Source: Paracamarosporium sp. OC-R06-R3
Lineage: Eukaryota > Ascomycota > Dothideomycetes > Pleosporales > Didymosphaeriaceae
Direction: 5' to 3'
Assembly (NCBI GenBank): GCA_019828545.1
Contig: JACVRA010000154.1
Span: 124,001-188,000, forward strand
DNA: 64,000 nt
Part shown: piece by piece, positions 10,539 through 21,319 of the stretch
Layout: each line of letters opens with the position of its first letter
Position numbering within the stretch: the stretch's first letter is position 1
The notes under the pieces: model-generated
What the model was told of the DNA's origin: nothing
The model's input: the letters and a program-made list of their open reading frames with translations, nothing else
Database searches by the model: none
Translations under genes and position numbers: made by a program

Positions 10539-11751
10539 ATGACGACCGAACCGAAGCCTCTCCCGTTCGTCTACCAATTCGCGGCTGGTGAGTCTCAATG
10601 GCGGAAAGAAACATCGAACTGCAGCTAACCGACGTGCAGGTGCCGTGGCCGGTGTGTCTGAAGTGAGTGCAGATAGATAAGAGCTTGTTCGAACTTGCTG
10701 AGCCAACATGCACATCTAGATTTTGATCATGTAAGACCACCGACAACGGCAATTGAGCGCGCGCTGACTCGACAGGTATCCGCTCGATGTGGTCAAAACC
10801 CGAGTGTAAGCGCATCACGACTGACCGCGCTCCGTACACATCCTAAACTCGCACAGACAGCTTCAGACCGGCAAGGGCACGGGCGAGGAGGCTTACAATG
10901 GCATGCTGGACTGCTTCAGGAAGATCATCAAGAATGAAGGGTACGATTGAGGGTATGACGCCAGCGTTGGCTGACAGCACTGACGCCTTGCAGTGCCTCC
11001 AGGTTGTATCGCGGTATCAGCGCGCCTATTCTCATGGAGGCGCCGAAGAGGTAGCTACTTTTCCAACCCCCACTTCTGTGGCAGTACTGAGGAACGTAGG
11101 GCCACCAAGTTCGCGGCAAACGACTCCTGGGGCGCTTTCTACCGCAACCTTTTCGGCCAAGCCAAGATGAACCAGTCGCTCTCTATCCTTACCGGCGCGA
11201 CTGCTGGTGCGACTGAGGCCTTTGTCGTTGTTCCCTTCGAGCTCATCAAGATTCGTCTTCAAGACAGGGCGCAGGCGCACAAGTACAATGGCATGGTGGA
11301 CTGCTTTACGAAGATTGTGAAGAACGAAGGCCCGCTCACCCTCTACCAGGGTCTTGAATCGACCATGTGGCGCCACATTCTCTGGAATGCTGGATACTTT
11401 GGCTGCATTTTCCAGGTCCGCACCCTTTTGCCTCAAGCCACCACCAAGCAGGGTCAAATCACGAACGATCTTTTGTCCGGTGCCGTTGGTGGAACTGTCG
11501 GTACCATCCTCAACACCCCCATGGATGTCGTCAAGTCGCGCATCCAGAACTCCACCAAGGTCGTAGGAACCGTGCCCAAGTACAACTGGGCATGGCCCGC
11601 CCTCGGCACCGTCATGCGCGAGGAAGGTTTCGGTGCTCTCTACAAGGGATTCCTACCCAAGGTGCTCAGATTGGGTCCGGGTGGTGGTATCCTCCTTGTT
11701 GTCTTCACTGGCGTCATGGACTTCTTCCGCCAGATGCGTGGCGACATTTAA
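10539..11751 (+). CDS. ODC1: Mitochondrial 2-oxodicarboxylate carrier
   Basis: This inner-membrane carrier exchanges 2-oxoadipate and 2-oxoglutarate between cytosol and matrix, linking lysine metabolism to the TCA cycle. The model is join(10539..10587,10640..10662,10720..10730,10776..10805,10857..10940,10994..11050,11100..11751), 301 residues, the usual length for the family. Three mitochondrial-carrier repeats are clear from their signatures YPLDVVKTR, VPFELIKIR and TPMDVVKSR, each followed by an acidic-aromatic-glycine segment (e.g. GPLTLYQG, GFGALYKG). The start MTTEPKPLPF leads straight into the first helix. The 5' half is heavily split, with exons of 23, 11 and 30 nt, while the last 652 nt are one exon. 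The Odc subtype is assigned from the 'MNQSLSILTGATAGATEAFVVVPFELIKIRLQD' region pattern and overall length; another carrier subtype is less likely. Confidence 0.9.
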
Positions 11752-12192
11752 AAGTTCAGCAACAAGGCAAAAGCGTGAGGAGCGTAGTTGCACCACGGTG
11801 CAACAATGTGAGCGTTGCAGCAGGCGGTTGACCAAGATACCTTTTCTTTGCGCATCAAGCTGAAGGGCATATAGATTGTACATTGTATCTCCTCGACTTG
11901 TAGAACAGGCAATCCCGGCGTCATAGCCATTCTCTATCCATTCTCGCACCATGAACATTCCCTGTCAAACCCCGTCCACCTTGTCTTCCCTGCCAAGATC
12001 GCTACGCATACCTAGCGCTATGTGCAAGAGACACAACCATACAGAAATATGAATTTCGTGGAAGAGCAACGTCAGTAGCAAACGTAAGGTCGTTTTGCAA
12101 ATGGTATATGATAGTCTACTTCTATACGATTGAAGGCTGCGGTCGCAGATCCGTTCATATTCAGAAGACCACAAATCTCCAACCTCGTGAGC
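11752..12192. other. Convergent 3' flanks of the carrier and the reductase
   Basis: Tail-to-tail spacer of 441 bp holding the 3' UTRs of both neighbours. No gene, strong hairpin or repeat is apparent. Confidence 0.5.
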
Positions 12193-13343
12193 TCAGATCG
12201 AATCAGGCTTATAAGTCGGCATGCCCTCCTTCTTGCCCCAACCGAACACCTTGTTATCCATATCAGGACCAAGCAGCGGCCACACGACGCTCAACAGCCA
12301 CTGGCCCATCGTGTCCGTAACCAAGTTATTCCTCGTCGCGCTGCCAATACTGCTTATGCGCATTAAATCACCCAAGAAGCTCGTCGCGGTTATATAGTTC
12401 CCTGCTTCGAGCCCCTTGATCGCTCCAGTGGCAGCCTCCAACTCGCTCTGCTTCGGGTCCGTCTCCTCTAGCATCTTGGTAACGGCATGCTTCGTGAGGT
12501 TCTCGTTCTGCTCGCCGGGGGAGGTGATCGTCGCTGGAGCTACCATGTTGATCGCGATATCGAAGGGAGCAGGCGCTTGGCCCGTGGTGTTGTTCTTGGA
12601 GCGTCGCGCGCCGTTGTAGAGGTTAACTTCCTGGCGGAGACCGTCGCAAAGGCTTCTGAGCGCCGCTTTGGCAGGAGAGTAGCAGCCGTAGCCGGCAAGA
12701 TTAATGAAGCACGCGACGGACGAGGTGGCTATGAAGTGCCGTGTTGGCTCGGACGGTGCACCAAACTCGTAGGGTGTGTCTGGGTACAGCCAGGCTTTCA
12801 TCGTTTGGTGTGCGAGGTAACATGCCGCCCAGTAGTTGATGTCCATTTGCTGCCTTAGTGTCTCTGATTTCTGTTCAACGAAGAGTCCTGGCGTTGAGGT
12901 GCCTGCGTTCGCCCATACAATTTCGGGGGCTTTCCCGTTGTTCCAAGCGGTGGCTTCGGCCATGAGGCGCTTGTTTTCGGCTTCGGAACTACAATCAACG
13001 GATATGTAGTGGAAGCGCTGGGTCGACGGGTTCTTTGCGGCGGCTCTTGCATATTCGGTTGCAGCTTGCAGCTTGTCTACGCTGCGGGCGACGAGGATAA
13101 CGTTGGCGCCGCGCTGGCTAAGGAGCATTGCGAGCTCTTTGCCCATGCCATATGAGGCACCGGTGAGGAGAACCGTCTGCGTTCGTGGTGAGCTTCAATG
13201 GAATCAGATTCCCCAAGGCACAAGCTTACCCGTCCCTCCACTGGGAACTTGTTACCCCACGACAAGAAACCCATAATGCTTAAGCTAAGGTATCCAAGCA
13301 AGACAAGAGCAGCTAAGGTTAGCCAAGACAATGTGTTTTCCAT
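12193..13343 (-). CDS. TSC10: 3-ketodihydrosphingosine reductase
   Basis: This enzyme reduces 3-ketodihydrosphingosine to dihydrosphingosine with NADPH, the second step of sphingolipid synthesis, on the cytosolic face of the ER. The model is complement(join(12193..13176,13230..13343)), 365 residues, one 53-bp intron. Exon 1 encodes an N-terminal membrane segment (about residues 6-28). The short-chain dehydrogenase fold follows: nucleotide-binding TGASYGMG at the exon-2 start, a WANAG motif, a catalytic Ser in 'ATSSVACF' and the YSPAK (YxxxK) catalytic pair. A hydrophobic segment near the C-terminus ('LLSVVWPLL') may be a second membrane contact. Length and the N-terminal anchor fit fungal Tsc10/KsrA better than a soluble SDR. 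It is divergent from SAS10 with a 395-bp shared promoter. Confidence 0.9.
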
Positions 13344-13738
13344 GAAGAGTACAGAAGAAGTCAGACGAAAGAAACGAATGACTCTTGAGAAAAGGAGAGT
13401 CGCGCGGGTCGTGCCGCTACAATGTTGGACCTCACGTGTGCTCAGCAAATCGAAGAGAGAAATTGCCCGACAAGGGTGAATCCTATAATCTGATTGGTGT
13501 GTACGAGCAGAGTATACGAATCATTCATCTGAGCCTTGACCTGGTGCAGCCATAAGCAAGGGTATCAACAAAGCGTAGCGCACGGTAGGACATCTCAGGA
13601 AAAACGTCTGGAGGGTCGTCAGCGTGCTATTTTAGCGCGAAGCCCGGTCGCGGCAGGGCCCCACGTGCGCCAAGATTTTGGCAGTAATTTTTGGGAATAC
13701 GCTGCTACCAACCCTTCAGCGCCACCATATCCGCAACC
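13344..13738. other. Divergent promoter of TSC10 and SAS10
   Basis: 395 bp between two oppositely oriented starts. I see no extra gene or well-defined regulatory site. Confidence 0.5.
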
Positions 13739-15732
13739 ATGGGGAAGAAGAGAAAAGCTGGCGGCCGCTACGGCGCGTCCAAGGAACCGAAGGAAGAGAA
13801 TTCAAAACTTGCGATCAACACCTACGAGGATGTCGCTGATTCCGAAGATGAATTCCACATCAATCGCGATAAGATACTGCTGGACGAAGGACCGGCCGCG
13901 AAGAAGCTGCGCAAGTGGAGGGAAGAAGGTGAGTGATTGGCTGCTTTATATGATGTTCCATGTACTAACACTTGCCATCAGACGAGTTTCTACAGCCTTC
14001 GGACGAAGAAGTCCTCGACTACGATGAAGAAGACGATGAGGAAGACTTCGATGAAGAACACGACGACGAGGACGCCGAAGTAGACGGAGACGATGCGCGT
14101 GAGCCCGAGGCCGAAGAAGACGAAGACTTGGCTGGCTGGGGCCCGTCGAAGAAGGACTACTACAATGCTGATGCGATCGAGACGGAGCAAGATGCGCTTG
14201 ACGAAGAGGCGGAAGCCCTGCGGATACAAAAGAAACAGCTCCAATCGATGACGGAAGCAGATTTTGGGTTCGACGAGAACGAATGGGTGGGCCAGGATGG
14301 CGATGCAGGCGCAGATTCTGGCAAGGTGGTCACGGAAGTACTGCCACAGCTCCGGATCACGGATGACATGTCTGAGGAAGAGAGGCTAAAGATTTTGCGT
14401 ACACGGTACCCCGAGTTCGAACCGATATCGCAAGAGTACGTACGATTACAGCCTGTGCATAACGAGTTGGCCGCTGCTGCCAACGCTGCTACACGACTCA
14501 TCAAAGCTCGATCCTCAAGATCTGGAAAAACGAATGCGACGCTGTTACCGACACCGATGGCTATAACTAAGTACCGAGCTTGTGCAGCCTACCTAGCGGC
14601 CATGTCGATGTACTTTGCTGTCCTCGGGTCCACAGCACAGGAAGGCGATTCAACTGCAATCGCATTGGACCCTGTCGAGCTCCACGAGCATCCAGTCATG
14701 GAAAGCCTACTTAAAACCCAGAATCTCTGGAGAAGGGTTGAGGGCCTACCAATCGGAGACCCCATGGTAGAGGCGAATATTGGCGACGAGTTGTCAGTCA
14801 TCGAGGAAGCATCGGCTGTTGATACTGCCAACGATCTTGAGGCATCAACGAAGGAAAAGAAACCGAAGAAGACGAAGGCCCAACGCGCCGCTGACGCCGC
14901 ACAAGCCAAGTATGACGCACGCCGTGCAGAGAAACTGCGTCAAACCGAAGAAGAGCTTGCATCCCTTGCTTCACTCACTGGTCCGAAAGCGCTCAAGGCC
15001 TCTCGCAAGAAGAAAGCCGAAGAACCTAAGCTCAACCTCCTCAACGCAGAAGACTCCGACTTTGGCGAGGAGACAGAGCTTACAGCGCACGAACTTGCGG
15101 AGAAAGCTAAGAAGAAGAAATCCCTACGCTTCTACACATCCCAAATTGCACAGAAGGCCAACAAGCGTGATGCTGCAGGCAAAGACTATGGTGGCGATGC
15201 AGACGTGCCTCACCGCGAACGCTTGAAGGATCGCCAGGCCCGTCTACAAGCCCAGGCCGAGAAAAAGGGTCAAAGCAAGACTGGTCCAGGTGTCACTCTT
15301 GGCGAAGGTGGCGATTCCTCTGACGATGGTGATGCACAACCACAGGCCGATGATTTCGAGGACGACGAGGGCTACTACGACATGATCGCCTCCCGCAGCA
15401 ACGCAAAGAAACAAGACAAGCTTGACCGTTCTGCTGCCTACGCGTTAGCCGCCAAAGAAGGAGGAACCGTTATTCCCCAGGAGGAAATTGGGGAAGACGG
15501 CAGACGCCAGATTACCTACGCCATCGAGAAAAACAAGGGACTCACTCCGCATAGAGCGAAGCAGAATCGTAACCCTCGCGTTAAGAAAAAGCTTAAATAT
15601 GAGGCGAAGAAGAAGAAGCTGAAGAGCATGAAGCCGGTGTTCGATGCTGGGAAGAAGGCGGCTGGTGGTGCCCATTACCAGGGTGAACTGACGGGTATCA
15701 AGAAGGGTTTGGTCAGGAGTAGGAAGTTGTAG
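13739..15732 (+). CDS. SAS10: U3 snoRNP / SSU processome protein Sas10 (Utp3)
   Basis: Sas10/Utp3 is part of the nucleolar small-subunit processome that handles early 18S rRNA processing. The model is join(13739..13928,13982..15732), 646 residues, with one 53-bp intron carrying a TACTAAC branch site. Visible in order: a basic N-terminus (MGKKRKAGGRYG), a long acidic tract of D/E at about residues 75-120, the Sas10/Utp3/C1D domain ('EYVRLQPVHNELAAAANAAT', ~215-280), a charged linker, and the C-terminal Sas10 domain with 'YAIEKNKGLTPHRAKQNRNP' and a very basic end (GIKKGLVRSRKL). The C-terminal motif is diagnostic for the family. Nuclear signals are abundant. Confidence 0.93.
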
Positions 15733-18615
15733 GATAATGGCAAAAGCCTGGTTTTGAGCAATTGACTTTTCTATGTTGCTGTGATGTTTTGTGTATATCA
15801 CGGATTGTGCATGTATTGGCGCAGGTCAACTAGGGAGACCCTAATCTTCTCGTGATGAGGAGCGTAGATGGGGTGTTGAGCATTTCAGTTCGATCTGCAA
15901 TGGCTTGCTTCGTATGAGACATGCTTGTGACCTGCTTCCAAGCTTTATTTGATACTTGGCGTAGATATGGCGGCACTAATCAACACAGCCGTTGACAGTC
16001 CACTCACCCCTAGAGTTGACAGCTCGTTTATTCCCTTATAGTCAATGGTAAAGATTCGAAAACCCCTTCCATAGCGCTCGAAACAAATAGAACAAGTCCA
16101 GACTATCTTCCATACTCAACATCTTTAAATATCTCCCCTAGCCACATATGCTTGTAAACATGTCAAGATGATCAGGTCATGTTTTCGATTTTAATGATAA
16201 GCCCTCCGTAAATAAACCTACGTATCTATATTTACATAGGAGCTATTGACGGTACTATCATGGCTGCTCCATGCAACTTCGACAAGTCAACGTGCTCACT
16301 CAACCAGTGTACTACACTGTTCAACTTCACACGAGATACACTTAACTCCATACTCCACACTACCACAACATCATCAGTGAACACAGTCCACTTACACACC
16401 AACTATTCAACCCTGTTCACCTCTTCACCACGTAGCAACTCCCCGTATCACATACGCCTTCTGAACTCCCAACCCTAGTCTCGCTAAATACTATATATAC
16501 TTTCTACTCCAAGCCTCTTCTAGGAACCACAACTACACTGTTTAGCGAAGTAAGGTGCATAAGTGTGTACACACTTCACGAATATCATGCGAACAGATTC
16601 GGTTGAATTACTGTAGGTTTCAGACGCCCTACCACTTAGAAGCCGAGTGCATGCGTGGTGAGAATTCGTCTTTGTTGCTTTTTGGTTGTTGCTTCACTTC
16701 ATCAATCAATACATGGTGGATGGGATGGACTCAGACAGGTCTCCAGCCAATCGGAAGGACGCATTACATCAATAAACTAGCTTCTTCTTCTAGTAGTCCT
16801 ATACGTTGCCTATCCTTCGGCATCTTTCTGGCTGAAGCAAAGTGTGCCAAAGGCAAGGTATCTGAGTAGAATCAGTGGTTCGATACATTGACCTACTGCT
16901 ATAGATAAGATAGGTTTTATTACCGTAGCTGCTGTATACTGAATCGGATGACAGTATCTTATCGTTACTTATCACATCCGTAGCTCGCTAGTGTACTCAG
17001 ACTTGATCGAACGTGGAACATCGGGACTTCTTCCCCAAGCCACGCGAATAAAACTGCAGTGTATCATAGCCGTGCTCCACTGCACTGATAGTACATGGTT
17101 CTCAAGCGGGGTTGAAATCATATCTATTGCCTGCAACAAAAGACTCAGAGACCCCATCTCGAGTCCACCATATACTCGCCCAGGCCGACTGTGGCGCCAC
17201 GTGTGCGTCCCTCACGAATATGTGAATAGCACTAAGCCCACCGTTATCTCCAAGCTTCCGACCAAACTATCGACTTAACTGTGGGGAAACGCAGCATTGC
17301 ACAAGCCACCAAACCCTAGCCCGCAAACATGCGTCCCTATACGTGGACTTCTCCAGGCCCTCCACGCAGCCTCCCTCGTATATCCGTACGAACCAGCCCC
17401 CGCAGCTGCAAAATCACCTGATGGACTCTGCAAACGAGAAAGCAGGTTTCCACGCAGGTGCATACGAGGGCCAAGGGCGTGACTGCGGCTCAACCGCGCA
17501 CATGCTCAGCTGCATACAGCGCTGTGCTGTCTTATCCAATTGCAGAGTACCCAGGCTGACCTGATACGCAGGGAGCTCTTGTCCGTATACGGAAACATGG
17601 CTACAGGAGAGATACCTCCCGCGCGTGCATGCGTACGTGGCATACCATGAGCAGCCGGATACTCACTTCATGTATCTCTCCCCTACCCCAGTCCACTCGA
17701 TACATACTCAGGAACACCCAGCACCGAACTAACAATCTGCAGTCTAATCAAGCGCGGCAGCACATCCCCACGCCATGCTACAAAGGCCCTCCCAATCGGC
17801 GATGTCCCTCGCAACCACCCATCCGCCTCCCAGTGACGCCGCGCGACGTTGAACAAACGTCACACGATCGTCCACGTTAGTCCGCATTGTCCAATCAGTA
17901 CGAGCGGCGAGCCTAAGCGAGCCGTAGGGCTCCCCACAAGCGCAAGGCGCTAGCTGTTTTCGGGCTCTCACGTGGTGCGCTGTGTGCGCAGCTGAGGGAT
18001 TGACATGGCGGAGAGGCACGAGGAGAGGGTGTGAGTGCGCAGTGAGGGGGTGTATACGAGGGAGGATTATTTCAGATAGAGTTCAGTGCAGTACAGTACA
18101 ATATATTCAAGCGAAGTGTATGAAAAAAAGCCTCTCATTGTGCATATATACATTCTTTTCATTGGAACCAAGGGACCTAACCTCGTCACGAACTTCTGCA
18201 CCTCCAGCTAGCGGACCCTGCCGAATGCTGGGGTTGCACCCATCCTGCGTCATATTCCTGGAGCGGAGACGCGGTACCTGAGCGGCGGCGCACGAGAGGC
18301 AGAGGCAGAGGCAGAGGCAGGCCCAAGCCCACGCCCACGATAGTCGTTGGTCCTGCATTCCAAGGCGCCTCCGCGGGAACACCACCGCCGCGCTACGTAA
18401 GAACGAGGCAACCGCAGCGCAACTCACACCACCGCCTTTTTGAATAAAAAGAGTGCCGCGTCTCAGGTATTCCGTGGGGCTGGAGACCGCTGGCTCGTGT
18501 ACCGTCCGTCGACACACCCCGCATAACCTCACACGACGTCCAGCACAGCGACGACGAACACACCACACCAATCCCTTGGAACACATCCTCAAACACCACC
18601 ACCTCACCTACCACC
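15733..18615. other. 2.9-kb gene-poor stretch
   Basis: The first ~100 bp are the SAS10 3' flank. The stretch from about 15840 to 17100 is relatively AT-rich and carries only short frames with no motif or splice partners. From about 17200 the sequence is GC-rich again and runs into the promoter of the luciferase-like gene. A short hexamer repeat lies at 18293-18322. I searched for a tRNA-like B box and found none convincing. Confidence 0.5.
18293..18322 (+). repeat. GAGGCA hexamer microsatellite
   Basis: About four to five tandem copies of GAGGCA lie in the upstream region of the luciferase-like gene. It is short and not in a coding frame. Confidence 0.85.
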
Positions 18616-19506
18616 ATGGACATCTACACCCACGCCCACGCCGCACCCCCAGGGCCCCTCTCAACCCCCCCAGCCGTCCACCTCCTCGCCCTAACTATAA
18701 CCTTCCTCCTCCCGCTCCTCACCCTCCTCTACATCCACGCAGACTACAAAGCCTTCCTCTCGCTCGGGCCAGGCGGCACGCCCTCCACGCCCCTAGGCTA
18801 CTTGAAAATCAAGCTCCTCTCCATCGTCTGCCTGCGGGACCCGCTGCGGCCGCAATCCATACCACCGCACTTCCGACCCCAGCGGGGGCACCTATCTCCC
18901 TCGTCGATACCCCCGCGCACAGGATGCCGGCCCGTAGTCCGGGGCATCGCGCCGCAGCGGCAGCAGACGGAGCGCAGCACGCCAGACGTGTACGCCGCGC
19001 TGGTGCGCAGCATGAGGCGGCTGATCGCCGACCCCGCGAACTGCCTGCTCGAGCGCACGAGCTGCTTTGAGAAGAACAGCTCGGGCATCTTCGCGAGCAC
19101 GCCCATCACGCGGACGTGCGGCGGCGAGGTGTGCCATGCGCATCCGTCCGACGGGTCCATGCATATGACGCTTCATCCGTCGGATGCGAAGATCGTGCTG
19201 GAGAGCGGGTGGGGGGAGCGGCATCCGCTGGCGCGGGGCGGCTGGTGTAGGCGGTTTGTGCCCAAGGAGTTCGTGCTGGTGTATGCGCCGAGGAGCAGGG
19301 AGGAGATCGAGGTTGTGATGAGGATTGTGGGGGCGGGCGTGTGGTGGGTTGCGGGGATTGATGTTGAGAGGGAGGGCGAGGAGAGGACGGATGAGAAGGC
19401 GAGGATGGAGGCGTTTGGGAGGGCGAATGAGGGGGTTTGTAGCGCTTGTAGGGCGCATGGGTGTGGGTCGACGAGTTTGGAGGGGTCCATGGCGGGGAGT
19501 GCGTAG
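18616..19506 (+). CDS. Membrane-anchored luciferase-like-domain protein
   Basis: This is a single-exon protein of 296 residues. Residues ~22-42 form one membrane span ('LLALTITFLLPLLTLLYIHA'). From about residue 105 the sequence follows the fungal 'luciferase-like' domain family (formerly a DUF): 'RPVVRGIAPQRQ', an 'SCFEK...GIF' segment, 'HAHPSDGSMHMTLHPSDAK', 'GWGERHPLA' and 'FVLVYAPRSREEIEVV'. The family is widespread in ascomycetes; its biochemical activity is unknown, and the name does not imply light emission. The conserved His-Pro-Ser-Asp and His-Met-Thr-Leu blocks suggest a binding site. The C-terminal ~40 residues contain five cysteines. The gene has strong GC bias and many antisense frames, but the domain reads only on this strand. 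Confidence 0.8.
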   Translation: MDIYTHAHAAPPGPLSTPPAVHLLALTITFLLPLLTLLYIHADYKAFLSLGPGGTPSTPLGYLKIKLLSIVCLRDPLRPQSIPPHFRPQRGHLSPSSIPPRTGCRPVVRGIAPQRQQTERSTPDVYAALVRSMRRLIADPANCLLERTSCFEKNSSGIFASTPITRTCGGEVCHAHPSDGSMHMTLHPSDAKIVLESGWGERHPLARGGWCRRFVPKEFVLVYAPRSREEIEVVMRIVGAGVWWVAGIDVEREGEERTDEKARMEAFGRANEGVCSACRAHGCGSTSLEGSMAGSA

Positions 19507-19809
19507 GCGGGAGAGGGCCGACTGGAAAGAGTGAGCTTGATATGCGGAGGGGGACTTAAAATGATGTTTGATGGGAAGTTGGGTTTGAGTCGTTTTGGCG
19601 TTTCGCACAGCATGGGTTGGCGCAAGGCGTTGGGGTCCCAGTATGGAAAACAGATATCCGTCGTATAAAATGCATTGCGTTATTTTGATAATGTTATGTT
19701 CCAAAGGGTATCTAGAGTTGGCTCGTATCAGCTCGTTGCGTCAAATTTCTCCACAGGAGGAAAGCCACTCACCACTCGCTCCCTTCAAATATTGCTCTCT
19801 TCCCCTCAC
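19507..19809. other. Convergent 3' flanks
   Basis: 303 bp between the stop codons of the luciferase-like gene and EMC5. No gene is seen. Confidence 0.5.
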
Positions 19810-20391
19810 TCAGTTCTTCCCTCCCGACTTCGCCCATTCTGCATACTCCTTCCTCTTGCTCCTCACATCCCAGAACCCCCTCCGTCCCTCACCCTTCCCA
19901 ATACCAGCATCCAGTCCCAAAAACGTGAACCCATCACCCTCACTCAGAATCTCCTCGCCTTCCCTTGTCCACTTGCCTTCGCCATGCTGCCCCTCACGCA
20001 TAATCTTGCCTCCCCACTTCGCCCATTGTATCGGTTTCAGCTGCGGCGAAGAGACGACGATACCGGCCGAGAGCACGAAGATGGACGCGAGTAGCTCGAT
20101 GGTGATGTCGAGGGGTAGTGGCGAGTGCGCGAATGTCGCCGTGTGTTCGTGGGCCGAGTATACGCTGTTCAGAGGCTGTTAGTCACTCATTTTGTGTCGT
20201 TGACGTAAAGGATGGGGCGAAGTCCCGAAGCTCGAGCGCATCGAGTTTCAGAAGCTGGTGGCTCAGATAGAGAGTGGTTGCGCTTTGACAAGGGAGAATT
20301 GCTAATGGCGATAAGCAGAAAAAGTAGTGACATACGCATGTGTCAGGAAGATGAGGCCGACGGCATTGAGCGCTGTGCCTAGAATCGCCAT
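19810..20391 (-). CDS. EMC5: ER membrane protein complex subunit 5 (MMgT family)
   Basis: Emc5 belongs to the ER membrane protein complex, which inserts tail-anchored and multi-pass proteins; the animal homologue was first described as a magnesium transporter. The model is complement(join(19810..20164,20336..20391)), 136 residues. Exon 1 encodes MAILGTALNAVGLIFLTHA, the first membrane helix. Exon 2 continues with 'VYSAHEHTATFAHSPLPLDI', a second helix ('TIELLASIFVLSAGIVV'), then 'SSPQLKPIQWAKWGGKIMRE' and the C-terminal 'RRGFWDVRSKRKEYAEWAK', typical of fungal members. The single intron is 171 bp, about three times the local norm, with a CTAAC branch site close to the acceptor. Confidence 0.85.
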
Positions 20392-21319
20392 GTTGAAGCT
20401 CGGTCGTGGGAGCGAGGCTTAGCAAGCAAGCGGTGGTGGGGGAGAGAAGTGTTCCGAGGCGTAGCAGGAGGCTCGAGCTGCTTCAAGCGATCCTGGAAGA
20501 TTGTTGTCGCAGTGCGGGCGTGTCGTTCGTAGACGGGGGAAGTGTGAAGGAGGGGGAGGTGGTTTGGGGGAAGAGCGTGTAGAGATCGACAGAGTGGTGA
20601 TGTTGATGCAGGGTAGAGCCTTGGCGCGGACCAATCCCACCACGAGTACCCTCAGAGCTGTGCAAATCGGCCGGGCTAAGCTACCATATGTCGTGGAATC
20701 CCGCTAATATGTCTTGTGTTCATGATGCAATAGCCACTAGAATAGCCTGGGTGTCACCAAGGTTTGGCTAGTTGTTGCGACCACATGTCAGCAAGTCCCA
20801 CTGCGTGACGGCCTTCAAGTACCCCACGATCTACTAATTTATAGACGTATAAGCACTTAGAAATAAACCACCTAGATAAAAAAAAGGTCTCTAGAGCGTT
20901 TTGTTCGAGAATTCAACGTCATCTTGACTTAACAGCATGCATGTTTTGAAGAGATCCATTAGGTCGTAACAACGAATGAATGTATAAGCAAAAAGCCCGT
21001 GGCCGCGAAGAAGTCACAGACTACTTTCCTCCACACCGGCACACAAGCCCATCAATTAATAATATACAATACCAGAAGTGATCGTGACGAGAAGTGATCA
21101 AGCACAAAGCACGCCCTGTACATACCCAGAACAGGTTCACAAGAGAACTTTTATGCAGCACACATCTGGTCTCAATCTAAACCCACCACATGCCATCATC
21201 AACAATAACATACCCCTCACAATACTCAACATCGAGAATATACATGAAAAATGGCCTCCAACTCCAGTAAATCAAATGGTATAGAGCGAAAGTCGATTAT
21301 TAATACACAGTATGTGTGT
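20392..21319. other. Spacer between ammonium transporter 3' end and EMC5 promoter
   Basis: About 930 bp, with both neighbours on the minus strand. Nearest EMC5 it is GC-rich promoter sequence; the middle is AT-rich with an A8 run near 20880. No gene is supported. Confidence 0.5.

Noticed and set aside
15840..17100. AT-rich stretch considered as a RIP-mutated transposon relic
   Set aside because: No terminal repeats, no reverse-transcriptase or transposase remnants in any frame, and AT bias is mild.
18892..19704. 270-codon frame antisense to the luciferase-like gene
   Set aside because: It is Pro/Arg/His-rich low complexity; the conserved domain reads on the plus strand.
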